Source: Spartobacteria bacterium UBA5019 (GTDB lineage Bacteria > Verrucomicrobiota > Verrucomicrobiia > Chthoniobacterales > Terrimicrobiaceae). From it: a stretch of 21,923 nucleotides of DNA. The notes beneath the pieces are model-generated. The model was not told where the DNA came from and ran no database searches. It saw nothing but the letters and a program-made list of their open reading frames with translations. The stretch covers positions 1-21,923 of the forward strand of contig DGXZ01000076.1 of the NCBI GenBank assembly GCA_002396485.1, read 5' to 3'. Positions 7,267 to 14,801 of this stretch are shown piece after piece (position 1 is the stretch's first letter; the number at the start of each line of letters is the position of its first letter). A program made the translations under genes and the position numbers.

Positions 7267-8627
7267 TGGCGTTTGATTTTACCGCTTGGCGTCAGCGGGA
7301 TGTCGTTCACAAAATGAATCTCAACGGGAACTTTGTGGGTGGACAATTCGCGGCGGCAAAGCTTGAGCAGATCGAGGTGGGGTGGGGTATGGACGCCAGT
7401 GGCTATGACAACCTCCGCAATCGGAACCATGCCAAAATCCGGATGCAAGCGCGCGAAAACGCGGCTGAGTTCCACAGCGGGATGGGTGTTGAGAACAGCT
7501 TCCACCTCATCGGGGAAAAACTTCATTCCGCCAATCGAAATAGCCGTGCTGGTGCGTCCAAGGAGGGTGATAAAACCCTCCGTGTCGATTTCAGCGATAT
7601 CGCCTGTGGAAAACCACCCCTCCTCATCCAGGATTTCAGAGCGTGGCTGCCAGGGTGAGAGATAGGCATCGAGGCATCCGGGACCTCGCAGAAGAAGCTG
7701 CGAATCCTTGAGCTTGGCTTGAAACGAAGGCTGGGGCAGACCGATCGATGCAGGACGCAGATCGGGTTCGGGGAAATTCAGGCAGGGGAGGCCGATTTCA
7801 ATGATGCCGAGTGCTTGGGATGGAAATATGCCGAACCTTTTGGAAATTTTCTCTGCGGTGGATGGAGCCAAAGCCGCCGTGGTGGAGACAGCAAGCCGCC
7901 AGTGAACGTCGGCGTCACCGTCACAGCCGGAGAGCATCTCGTAATGAAAAGGTGCCGCGTAGAGGACTGTGGCGCGGGTGCGCTTCGAAGCTTCGAGAAG
8001 ATCGCCCGGCAGGCTCGAAAGCGGCAGAACAATGCCAGCTCCGTTCCAGAGGTAGAGCATGATCGAGACAGCGAAGTGGTGTGACATGGGAAGCACCCAG
8101 AGGATGCGGTCGGCAGGCGTGATGCCAAGACCCTCGTTTGCAGCTGTGATCCGATCCAGCAGGGTTTGATGGGAAAGCGTAATGCCCTTGGCATGGCCAG
8201 TGGTGCCAGAAGTGAATCGAATGAAGGCGGGGCGTATTTCCGCAAGCGGCTTGATCCACTCGGGAGCTGGGGAAGAATGGTCCTGTGACACGAGCAACAC
8301 CCCGTCGGCCGGAGTTTGCTTTACGATGACACCGAGGTGAACCTCTTCAATCAGCCGCTGGCGCTCCGACGCAGAAAGCTCGGGAGCGATGGGGACGAAG
8401 CACCCGCCGGCCCTCAGGATGCCGAGGGCGTGGGCGATGTAATCCACCCCGTCGGCACATTGAAGACCGACTCGTGGGCAAGGCAGGGACTCGATTAGCG
8501 GGCGGAGTTGCCGCGTGAGTCGGGCACTTTTTTCATCGAGTGCGGCGTAGGTTGTTTCTTGCCCGTCGTGGAAAACGGCCACCGCGTTGGGATCGGCTTT
8601 TTTAAAAATCTCCTCAGCGATATTCAT
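7263..8627 (-). CDS. AMP-forming acyl ligase (adenylate-forming enzyme, ANL family)
   Basis: The frame is open to 8678, but the ATG at 8627 overlaps the preceding stop as ATGA, so I take 454 residues starting MNIAEEIFKKADPN. The adenylation motifs are in order: FTSGTTGHAKG at 138-148 (His-Ala where Pro is usual), an IIEIG segment near 275-279 in place of YGxTE, STGD at 340-343, GRTSTAISIGGMKFFPDEVE at 357-376, and the catalytic Lys450 in PLTPSGKIKRQ at the extreme C-terminus. The enzyme should activate a carboxylic acid as the acyl-AMP and pass it to a thiol. The carrier protein two genes upstream is the obvious acceptor. It is shorter than most fatty acyl-CoA ligases (500 or more) and close to stand-alone ACP ligases in length. 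The substrate cannot be read by eye. Confidence 0.85.
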   Translation of the reverse strand: MNIAEEIFKKADPNAVAVFHDGQETTYAALDEKSARLTRQLRPLIESLPCPRVGLQCADGVDYIAHALGILRAGGCFVPIAPELSASERQRLIEEVHLGVIVKQTPADGVLLVSQDHSSPAPEWIKPLAEIRPAFIRFTSGTTGHAKGITLSHQTLLDRITAANEGLGITPADRILWVLPMSHHFAVSIMLYLWNGAGIVLPLSSLPGDLLEASKRTRATVLYAAPFHYEMLSGCDGDADVHWRLAVSTTAALAPSTAEKISKRFGIFPSQALGIIEIGLPCLNFPEPDLRPASIGLPQPSFQAKLKDSQLLLRGPGCLDAYLSPWQPRSEILDEEGWFSTGDIAEIDTEGFITLLGRTSTAISIGGMKFFPDEVEAVLNTHPAVELSRVFARLHPDFGMVPIAEVVIATGVHTPPHLDLLKLCRRELSTHKVPVEIHFVNDIPLTPSGKIKRQ

Positions 8628-9862
8628 CTCAGAATTGCGGCTGCCGCTCTCCCTGCCGCCTCGCCTGTTGCGAGGCATGTGCCGGTAACGCGGATCGATG
8701 CCTGGGCCTCGTGGGTGCAGGAGATGCAGCGTCCGGCGACGAAGAGGTTCTCAAAAGTTCGCGAGCGCAGGCAATCGAGCGAGATGCCAACCGGACGGTT
8801 CTCCTCGGGAAAGCGGAACCGGGGCCCTTTGGAGTTCTCACGCAGTTCCAATGGCCAACAGGCGAGTGCGGCGGGCTTTTCAACCTGCCTGCCTTGGAGG
8901 ATGTCCTCCTCCGTGAGGCAGGCCAGCCCGCTCAGGCGTCGGCTCTCACGAATGCCTGCCTGCGCGGGCGTGCAGGTGATGCGCGCTTTTTCAAAACCCT
9001 CGGCATGAGCCCGCAGGTAGCGGATGATTTCAAATGAAACGCGGCGTCCGCAGGCCTCCACGCGAGTGAGGCACTCCGGCGAACAAGGGTCGTAGGGATC
9101 AGCCTGCAAATCGATTGTCGCCCAGATTTCGTTTTGGCTCACACCATGGCGGAAAGCCACGCCCAGCGCTTCAGCGGAAAGCTGGCTTGATGCCACAGCG
9201 CCGCTGATGAGGTGGGCAAGCCTGAAGCGGGCATCACCAGCCAGAGCGGTTTCATGTGCGCCACCGATTCCAAAAATATAGGCCGGACGTTGAAGTCGAT
9301 CTGCTGGCGCACACTCAAAAGCGGCACCCGCAAGCGCACCGGCTTCGGCATCCCCCGAGGCATCGATGAGCGAGTTCACTGCGACTTCAAAGACATGGCC
9401 TCGCGACTGAAGATGCGCGGCTTGGATTTGACCTGGACCTGAGATGAGACCTGTGAGGTCTGTGTGGAGAAGAACGGTGAGATTTGGCGTTCGGCGGGTG
9501 ATGTCATCCGCCACGGCGGCGAGGGCGGCGGGTTGGTGCGGGAGGACGTCGAGTTTTCCCATTCGCACCGGCCCTGAGGCGCCTCCTGCCTGGATGAGAC
9601 GCTCGGCCAACTCGCGCGGGAAGCCCTCATTGGCGTAGGTCAAAGGCTGTGCGTCGTCATTCCGCAGCAGGTAAAGTCCGCAGAGCGTGTGCACGAGGGC
9701 ATTGGATGCCATGCCACCGAGGGCGTTTCGTCGTTCCACGAGCAGCGTCCTTGCCCCGGCCCGTGCGGCTGACACAGCGGCGGCGATCCCTGCCGTGCCT
9801 CCGCCCACGACCAGCACATCGGTTTTTTTAACATGAAGGGCATTTGTGGCCGGGAAATTCAC
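8624..9862 (-). CDS. FAD-dependent oxidoreductase (PF12831-like)
   Basis: This is a 412-residue protein starting at a GTG, nine bases after the ACP stop. It has no in-frame ATG near the start and the dinucleotide-binding motif begins at residue 16, so GTG is the only reasonable start. The FAD site is DVLVVGGGTAGIAAAVSAAR (15-34) with the ribose-binding Glu43 in LLVER, followed by GGMASNALVHTLCG. The C-terminal FAD block is ENLFVAGRCISCTHEAQASI, then TGTCLATGEAAG. This is the signature of the FAD-dependent oxidoreductase group common in PVC bacteria. No signal peptide is present, so it is cytoplasmic, unlike many exported members. Its stop overlaps the ligase start (ATGA, 8624-8627). By context it may oxidise an acyl chain held on the ACP, but nothing in the sequence proves the substrate. 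Confidence 0.85.
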   Translation of the reverse strand: MNFPATNALHVKKTDVLVVGGGTAGIAAAVSAARAGARTLLVERRNALGGMASNALVHTLCGLYLLRNDDAQPLTYANEGFPRELAERLIQAGGASGPVRMGKLDVLPHQPAALAAVADDITRRTPNLTVLLHTDLTGLISGPGQIQAAHLQSRGHVFEVAVNSLIDASGDAEAGALAGAAFECAPADRLQRPAYIFGIGGAHETALAGDARFRLAHLISGAVASSQLSAEALGVAFRHGVSQNEIWATIDLQADPYDPCSPECLTRVEACGRRVSFEIIRYLRAHAEGFEKARITCTPAQAGIRESRRLSGLACLTEEDILQGRQVEKPAALACWPLELRENSKGPRFRFPEENRPVGISLDCLRSRTFENLFVAGRCISCTHEAQASIRVTGTCLATGEAAGRAAAAILR

Positions 9863-9871
9863 AGCGTGGAA

Positions 9872-10126
9872 TTACTCAGCCGGAATGAGGGCGGCGATTT
9901 TTTGCACTGTGGAGAAATTCTCACGGTTCACTTGCGACACAGGAAGGCGGCATCCAAAGGCCGTTTCGACATGGATGAGGAGGCGCATGATCGCCATGGA
10001 ATCCAAGCCGGCTTCGAAGAGGTCGTCTGTTGTCCTGAAATCCGGCTCGAGCTCGAGAATGTCGTCGGAAAGAATGCTGAGGAGCTTGGCCTCTTTTTTT
10101 GCGATGGCGTCCGGAATTTCAGCCAT
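9872..10126 (-). CDS. Free-standing acyl carrier protein
   Basis: The frame is open upstream to 10240, but that part overlaps metF out of frame and is Arg/Pro-rich. The ATG at 10126 gives a normal 84-residue ACP (MAEIPDAIAKKEAK). The phosphopantetheine site is Ser43 in LFEAGLDSMAIMRLL, on an acidic helix-rich background (ILSDDILELEPDFRTTDD). It differs from housekeeping AcpP, which has DSLD and a very acidic helix II, so it is likely a dedicated carrier for a specialised pathway. It lies 11 bp after metF and 9 bp before the FAD oxidoreductase. I expect the ligase in the same operon to load it. Confidence 0.88.
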   Translation of the reverse strand: MAEIPDAIAKKEAKLLSILSDDILELEPDFRTTDDLFEAGLDSMAIMRLLIHVETAFGCRLPVSQVNRENFSTVQKIAALIPAE

Positions 10127-10137
10127 TGGCGGATGGT

Positions 10138-11025
10138 TTAAAGAATTCCAAGCCGCTGGCAAATCTCTCGCGTGGCGGTGGATTGGTTGAGCGTGTAGAG
10201 GTGGATGCCGGCGACGCCTTGGTCGAGGAGGTCGGCGCATTGCTCAGTGGCGTAGTGCAAGCCGATCTGCCGGAATGCCTCACTCGAGTCGCCAGCGCGT
10301 TGCAAGGCCTTGAGAAGACGGGCGGGAAAACGGGCGCCGCCTGCGAGCTCGGCCATTCGGCGCATCGAGGACTGGCTGGTCACGGGCATGATGCCGGCAA
10401 TGATCGGCACATGGATGCCAGCGAGCGCGCACCGCTCGCGAAAGTCATAGAAATCGTGGTTATCGAAGAAAAGCTGGGTGCAGATGTAATCCGCTCCAGC
10501 GTCCACCTTGGCCTTGAGGTAGTCCATCTCCAACAGGCGATTGGGCGTGGCGGGGTGGCCTTCTGGAAAACCGGCGACGCCGATGCCAAAGCCGCGCGGG
10601 TCGGGATGTCCGCTGAAACTTTTGACGAAACTTACAAGATCCACGGCCTGCGGAAAGGTGTCCCCCGCATGGTTGTAATCCAGTTTGTCGCGTGGGGGAT
10701 CTCCTCGGAGAGCGAGAATATTGCTCACACCAGCAGCGGCATAACGCTCGAGGATGGCTGTGATTTCTTCGCGGGTATGACCCACACACGTCAGATGTGG
10801 CACTGGGTCGAGCGCCGTGGTCGTTTTCAGACGCAGAACCAGATCGTGCGTGAGTTCACGGGTCGAACCGCCCGCACCGTAAGTTACACTGACAAAGTTC
10901 GGATGGATTTTTTCCAGTTCGCGGATTGTGTCGTAGAGAGCATGCTGTGCCTCGGCGGTCTTCGGTGGGAAAAACTCGAACGATACGGTAGGTTTACCCG
11001 GTTTGAGAATGTCGAGGATGTGCAT
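10138..11025 (-). CDS. metF: Methylenetetrahydrofolate reductase
   Basis: This is a 295-residue TIM-barrel flavoprotein that reduces 5,10-methylene-THF to 5-methyl-THF for methionine synthesis. Diagnostic motifs are VSFEFFPPKT with catalytic Glu17, VSVTYGAGGSTRE, NILALRGDPP with Asp109 near the flavin, GIGVAGFPEGHP, the ADYICTQLFFDN strand and GIMPVTS. Length is normal for the bacterial enzyme. It is the first gene of the minus-strand array, and the ACP start lies only 11 bp after its stop, so the housekeeping gene may drive transcription of the ACP/ligase set. Upstream lies an AT-rich stretch with two copies of TTTAAGT (11036-11042 and 11050-11056), possibly part of its promoter region. Confidence 0.95.
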   Translation of the reverse strand: MHILDILKPGKPTVSFEFFPPKTAEAQHALYDTIRELEKIHPNFVSVTYGAGGSTRELTHDLVLRLKTTTALDPVPHLTCVGHTREEITAILERYAAAGVSNILALRGDPPRDKLDYNHAGDTFPQAVDLVSFVKSFSGHPDPRGFGIGVAGFPEGHPATPNRLLEMDYLKAKVDAGADYICTQLFFDNHDFYDFRERCALAGIHVPIIAGIMPVTSQSSMRRMAELAGGARFPARLLKALQRAGDSSEAFRQIGLHYATEQCADLLDQGVAGIHLYTLNQSTATREICQRLGIL

Positions 11026-11088
11026 GGGACCGAGTTTTAAGTTTTAGGATTTAAGTCTTAAGATGGACCGGTCGTCATGAGGGCGTAA

Positions 11089-12066
11089 TTACCAGCCGAG
11101 AACCTTGGCGAAGATGAGCGGAGCAACGATTGTGGCGTCGGACTCGATCACGTATTTCGGCGTGTTTTCGCCTAGCTTGCCCCAAGTGATTTTTTCATTT
11201 GGAACTGCACCGGAATAGCTTCCATAGCTCGTTGTGGAATCGCTGATCTGGCAGAAGTAACCCCACAACGGCACGTCGGTGCGGCGAAGGTCTTGGTGAA
11301 GCATAGGAACCACGCAAATCGGGAAGTCACCTGCGATGCCGCCGCCAATTTGGAAAAAGCCAATCGAGGATTTGTAGCTGGTCGGTGCATACCAATCAGC
11401 CAGCGAAATCATGTATTCGATGCCAGAGCGGACGGTATGAACATTTTTAATATCTCCTTCAATGCAATGGCCCGCATACATATTGCCGAGTGTTGAATCC
11501 TCCCAACCAGGAACAAACATCGGGAGGTTTTTCTCCTTGGCTGCGATCATCCAGCTGTTCTTGGGGTCGATCTGGAAGCTCTTTTGGAGGTCGGGCGAAT
11601 CAAGAATCCGCCAAAAGAACTCGTGCGGGAAGAGACGCTCCCCTTTGGCATCGGCAGCCATCCATTCCTTGAGAATCACGTTCTCGATCCGGCGCATAGC
11701 TTCCATCTCAGGAATACAGGTATCGGTAACGCGATTCATATGGCGGGCGAGAAGAGCCTGCTCATCAGCTGGTGTCAGATCACGGTAGTGCGGAATACGC
11801 TCGTAAAAATCATGCGCCACAAGATTGAAGATATCCTCCTCAAGATTGGCTCCTGTGCAAACGATACCATGGACTTTTCCCTGACGAATTATCTCTGCAA
11901 GGGAAATGCCCAACTCCGCCGTGCTCATGGCACCTGCAAGAGTCATCAGCATGATGCCGCCTTGATCCAGATGGCGAGAGTAGGCTTCAGCCGCATCCTT
12001 GAGAGCAGCGGCGTTGAAGTGACGGTAGTGAAGATCGATGAATTGCGAAACTGGGCCTTGTGACAT
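11089..12066 (-). CDS. Deoxyhypusine-synthase-like protein
   Basis: This is a 325-residue member of the deoxyhypusine synthase family (PF01916). Conserved elements are LAGAMSTAELG near 43-53, IVCTGANLEED near 68-78, a NAD-binding region with GFFQIGGGIAGDF, and WGYFCQISDSTTSYGSYSGA. The catalytic-lysine block follows, with Lys297 in ITWGKLGE. The eukaryotic and archaeal enzymes transfer an aminobutyl group from spermidine to a lysine of eIF5A. Bacteria lack eIF5A, and several bacterial relatives act on free polyamines, for example making homospermidine. The active-site Lys is present, so catalysis on a small amine is the most likely role. The N-terminus is slightly shorter than in eukaryotic enzymes. 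No Shine-Dalgarno is visible. It is separated from nadE by the gene-free region with repeated GTTGTTCACA sites. Confidence 0.88.
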   Translation of the reverse strand: MSQGPVSQFIDLHYRHFNAAALKDAAEAYSRHLDQGGIMLMTLAGAMSTAELGISLAEIIRQGKVHGIVCTGANLEEDIFNLVAHDFYERIPHYRDLTPADEQALLARHMNRVTDTCIPEMEAMRRIENVILKEWMAADAKGERLFPHEFFWRILDSPDLQKSFQIDPKNSWMIAAKEKNLPMFVPGWEDSTLGNMYAGHCIEGDIKNVHTVRSGIEYMISLADWYAPTSYKSSIGFFQIGGGIAGDFPICVVPMLHQDLRRTDVPLWGYFCQISDSTTSYGSYSGAVPNEKITWGKLGENTPKYVIESDATIVAPLIFAKVLGW

Positions 12067-12418
12067 GATGATTGAAATGAATAGTTGGAGCAGATTTTTA
12101 GCAGGTTGGGCAGCAAGTGCAAAGTGTGTTCACCAGTCTGGAATTCCATCCGCTGCGAGGTTGTTCACACTCTTTAATAATAAAGAAATGATTTTCCAGG
12201 AAACTTCTTCTTCTTAATGCTGTGAACAACCGTGAAGAAGTGTGTTCCTCAGTTTCCCAGTGGGCGTTCCACGCGTTTTTGACTCTGTGAAGAAGCTGTG
12301 AGTGAAAAATAATGGCTCTGAAAAACTCTGGTTTTTCGACGAGTTGTTGAACTTTGCTGGTATGGATTCACAAGTTGTTCACACAGTGTTGACACTTTGG
12401 AAAATGTCCACGAGGCGT
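12067..12418. other. Gene-free AT-rich region with a cluster of DnaA-box-like sites
   Basis: No coding frame is credible in these 352 bp between nadE and the deoxyhypusine-synthase-like gene. GTTGTTCACA occurs exactly at 12160-12169 and 12374-12383, and its reverse complement TGTGAACAAC at 12221-12230. Near-matches are TGTGTTCACC at 12125-12134, CGTGAAGAAG at 12231-12240, TGTGAAGAAG at 12286-12295 and GTTGTTGAAC at 12343-12352. The nine-base core TTGTTCACA is one base from the relaxed DnaA-box consensus TTATNCACA. An AT-rich inverted repeat TCTTTA-ATAA-TAAAGA at 12171-12186 directly follows the first site. AGTGTTGACACT at 12385-12396 is a short palindrome. It could be a replication origin, another DnaA-binding locus, or a repeated operator upstream of the polyamine gene. 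Confidence 0.5.
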
Positions 12419-14041
12419 TCATTTTGAGAAAAATCTTTGGGCGATTGGCATGCGCCGTCCCATGCCGAATGCACGGCTTGTGATCTTGAGACCGGGAGCG
12501 GCTTGTTCGCGTTTGTATTCGTTGAAATCCACCTTGCGCGTCACCCAGCGCACGGTTTCAGCATCGAAGCCAGCTGCCACGATTTCGCCCACACCGCGAT
12601 TTTCTTCGACATAGAGTTTCAGAATGGCATCGAGAACGTCATAAGGCGGCAGCGTATCCTGGTCTTTTTGATCGGGACGGAGTTCCGCGCTTGGTGGTTT
12701 CTCGATGGTGCGGCGAGGGATGACTTCTTTGTTCCGGTTCAAATGTTCCGCCAGCTTGTAGACAAGCGTCTTTGGCACATCCGATATGGCAGCGAGTCCC
12801 CCGGCCATATCCCCGTAAAGTGTGCAATAACCCACGGCGAGTTCACTTTTATTGCCAGTCGTGAGCAAAAGATGGCCGAATTTGTTTGAGAGAGACATCA
12901 GCGTGAGTCCGCGAAGGCGCGCTTGCATGTTTTCTTCTGTGGCATCTTCCGGTCGATCGCCAAAGACTGGCCGCATCTGGTTTTTAAAAACTTCGAAACT
13001 ATCGCCAATCGGGATTTCCAAACACTCGATGCCAAGATTTTTGGCGAGGGCCAGCGCGTCTTCCACGCTATGTGAGGAGGAGAAGGGCGACGGCATCGCG
13101 ACACCGGTCACCTTGTTTGCTCCCAAGGCTTCTACCGCGAGGCAGGCTACAACAGCACTATCAATGCCACCGCTCAATCCCAGCACGGCCGACCGGAAGC
13201 CGCATTTTTCGGCATAGTCGCGAATGCCGAGCACCAAGGCGCGTCGCAAATCCTCGAGGTCGCTGGATTCCTTTTCGATCAATCGATCGGATGCGATTTG
13301 AGTGGATTCTTCAAAGCCGGGAAGCCGTGTTTGGATTTCTCCATCTGCGCTGACTGCTAACGAGTGACCATCGAACACCAGCTCATCGTTTCCACCGATG
13401 GCGTTACAGTAATAAAAGGGGACACCATGTCGGAGGGCCTGATTCTTGATCATTTCTTCCCGGCGCTGTGGCTTGCCGAGTTGGAAAGGCGACGCACTCA
13501 GATTCAGAATCGCCGTGGCTCCAGCGGCACAAAGGGTTTCGACCGGATCACACGAATACAACGGGCGCGGTAGATAATCCGGGGTCCAGATGTCCTCGCA
13601 AATCGTAATACCGAAAATCGTGCCACGAATCTCGACCGGCACAGGTTTTGGACAGGGTTCAAAATACCGCGACTCGTTGAAGACATCATACGTCGGCAGG
13701 AGGGTCTTATAAACCCAGCGGATCGCGCATCCGCGCTCCAGAACGGCTGCCGCATTAAAAAATGGCCGTCCCGACGAGGTGGGGTTCTTTTGCACACAGC
13801 CAACAATCCATGCCGCTGAGCCCACTTCGCGGTGGATTTCCTCAAGAGCCTGCAGGCTCAGGGGCACAAAGTCGGATTGGAAAAGTAAATCCTGCGGCGG
13901 ATAGCCAGTGAGGACCAATTCCGGCGTGAGAATGACATCCGCGCCTTGAGCCTCCAGCGATCGGCATGCCTCCACAATCCGGCCGGAATTCCCCGCCAAA
14001 TCACCCACCGTGGAGTTAATCTGCGCCAGACCGATTTTCAT
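12419..14041 (-). CDS. nadE: Glutamine-dependent NAD+ synthetase
   Basis: This is a 540-residue two-domain enzyme that makes NAD+ from deamido-NAD+ using glutamine. The N-terminal nitrilase-like glutaminase domain (1 to about 250) has the triad Glu41 in LTPELVLTGYPPQDLL, Lys112 in YKTLLPTYDVFNE and Cys148 in GITICEDIW. The C-terminal synthetase domain has the pyrophosphate loop LGLSGGIDSAVVACL (288-302), then LLTTGNKSELAVGYCTLYGD and GGLAAISDVPKTLVY. All key residues are present and length is normal. It lies 4 bp downstream of the CPBP-family protease gene on the same strand, so the two are probably co-transcribed. Confidence 0.97.
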   Translation of the reverse strand: MKIGLAQINSTVGDLAGNSGRIVEACRSLEAQGADVILTPELVLTGYPPQDLLFQSDFVPLSLQALEEIHREVGSAAWIVGCVQKNPTSSGRPFFNAAAVLERGCAIRWVYKTLLPTYDVFNESRYFEPCPKPVPVEIRGTIFGITICEDIWTPDYLPRPLYSCDPVETLCAAGATAILNLSASPFQLGKPQRREEMIKNQALRHGVPFYYCNAIGGNDELVFDGHSLAVSADGEIQTRLPGFEESTQIASDRLIEKESSDLEDLRRALVLGIRDYAEKCGFRSAVLGLSGGIDSAVVACLAVEALGANKVTGVAMPSPFSSSHSVEDALALAKNLGIECLEIPIGDSFEVFKNQMRPVFGDRPEDATEENMQARLRGLTLMSLSNKFGHLLLTTGNKSELAVGYCTLYGDMAGGLAAISDVPKTLVYKLAEHLNRNKEVIPRRTIEKPPSAELRPDQKDQDTLPPYDVLDAILKLYVEENRGVGEIVAAGFDAETVRWVTRKVDFNEYKREQAAPGLKITSRAFGMGRRMPIAQRFFSK

Positions 14042-14045
14042 AGAA

Positions 14046-14735
14046 CTACCAGAATCCCCATTGCCTCGTTGCCATAATGTAAAGGCCGAGACCGAGGTTT
14101 GTCACCCCGTGTGCAAGCACGCAGGCGCCGAGACTGCCCGTCCGCACGGCCACGAAATTGTAGACCACCCCGCAGAGCAGGGCTGCCGGCCAATCTGCCA
14201 TGCCGTGGACCAACATAAAACACACCGCCACTGCGGCGAAGGATTTCCACTGAAACGCACCCACTGGCAGCGAGGTGAAATCCTCTCGAATCAGATACCG
14301 CATCAAAAACCCACGCCAAAAAATTTCCTCCACCAAAGGAACGATGATGACCAATCGCGCAAACCGCGCCGCGACAGTCATCCAGTAAAGCCCCGAACCC
14401 TCACCGAACACCGAGGGATCAAACCCATCCACCCTCGCGCCCGCTCCCAGGAAAGCCTGCGGAGCGATCCAGAGGCCCAGCACCACCACACCGGCAGCCA
14501 AAGCCAAGCCCGTGCCTCCGCGTTTTCCGAAGTCATATTGACGCCAGTAAAAAACCAGCACCCCTGCGCAGAGAGCTGTCTGAAGCGGATAAATCCAATA
14601 CTCCGGACTTCGCAACCAGAGTGAATCAGCAGCGGGATTTTTGACGAGCGACACCAATATCAACCCGCCCATGAAAACCAAAAACGGTGCCACATAGGCA
14701 GCCAGCGGCGAGCGAATGGAAGATTGCAAAGACAT
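14046..14735 (-). CDS. CPBP-family (CAAX-type) intramembrane protease
   Basis: This is a roughly 229-residue polytopic membrane protein with six to eight hydrophobic segments. The glutamate motif EExxxR is VEEIFWRGFLMR (Glu136, Glu137, Arg141), the second motif is CFMLVHGMADWPAALLCG with the conserved His, and a third block is LGACVLAHGVTNLGLG with another His. Together these give the ABI/CPBP metalloprotease pattern. The overall sequence resembles the CAAX-prenyl-protease-related group often found in bacteria with exosortase systems, although no exosortase is in the window. The frame can also start at a GTG at 14753, where GGGAG sits too close. I prefer the ATG at 14735 but cannot exclude the longer form. 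nadE follows after 4 bp. Confidence 0.82.
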   Translation of the reverse strand: MSLQSSIRSPLAAYVAPFLVFMGGLILVSLVKNPAADSLWLRSPEYWIYPLQTALCAGVLVFYWRQYDFGKRGGTGLALAAGVVVLGLWIAPQAFLGAGARVDGFDPSVFGEGSGLYWMTVAARFARLVIIVPLVEEIFWRGFLMRYLIREDFTSLPVGAFQWKSFAAVAVCFMLVHGMADWPAALLCGVVYNFVAVRTGSLGACVLAHGVTNLGLGLYIMATRQWGFW

Positions 14736-14801
14736 CGGGCGATATCCAATCACACTCCCGTGTCGATTTTAAGATCAACTTTCCGTCAATCTCATCTTGC
14801 G

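Noticed and set aside
8628..8678. N-terminal extension of the acyl ligase frame
   Set aside because: The ATGA overlap at 8624-8627 and the sequence starting MNIAEEIFKK make the inner start clearly better.
10127..10240. N-terminal extension of the ACP frame
   Set aside because: The 38 extra codons are Arg/Pro/His-rich and overlap the end of metF. The ATG at 10126 gives a normal ACP.
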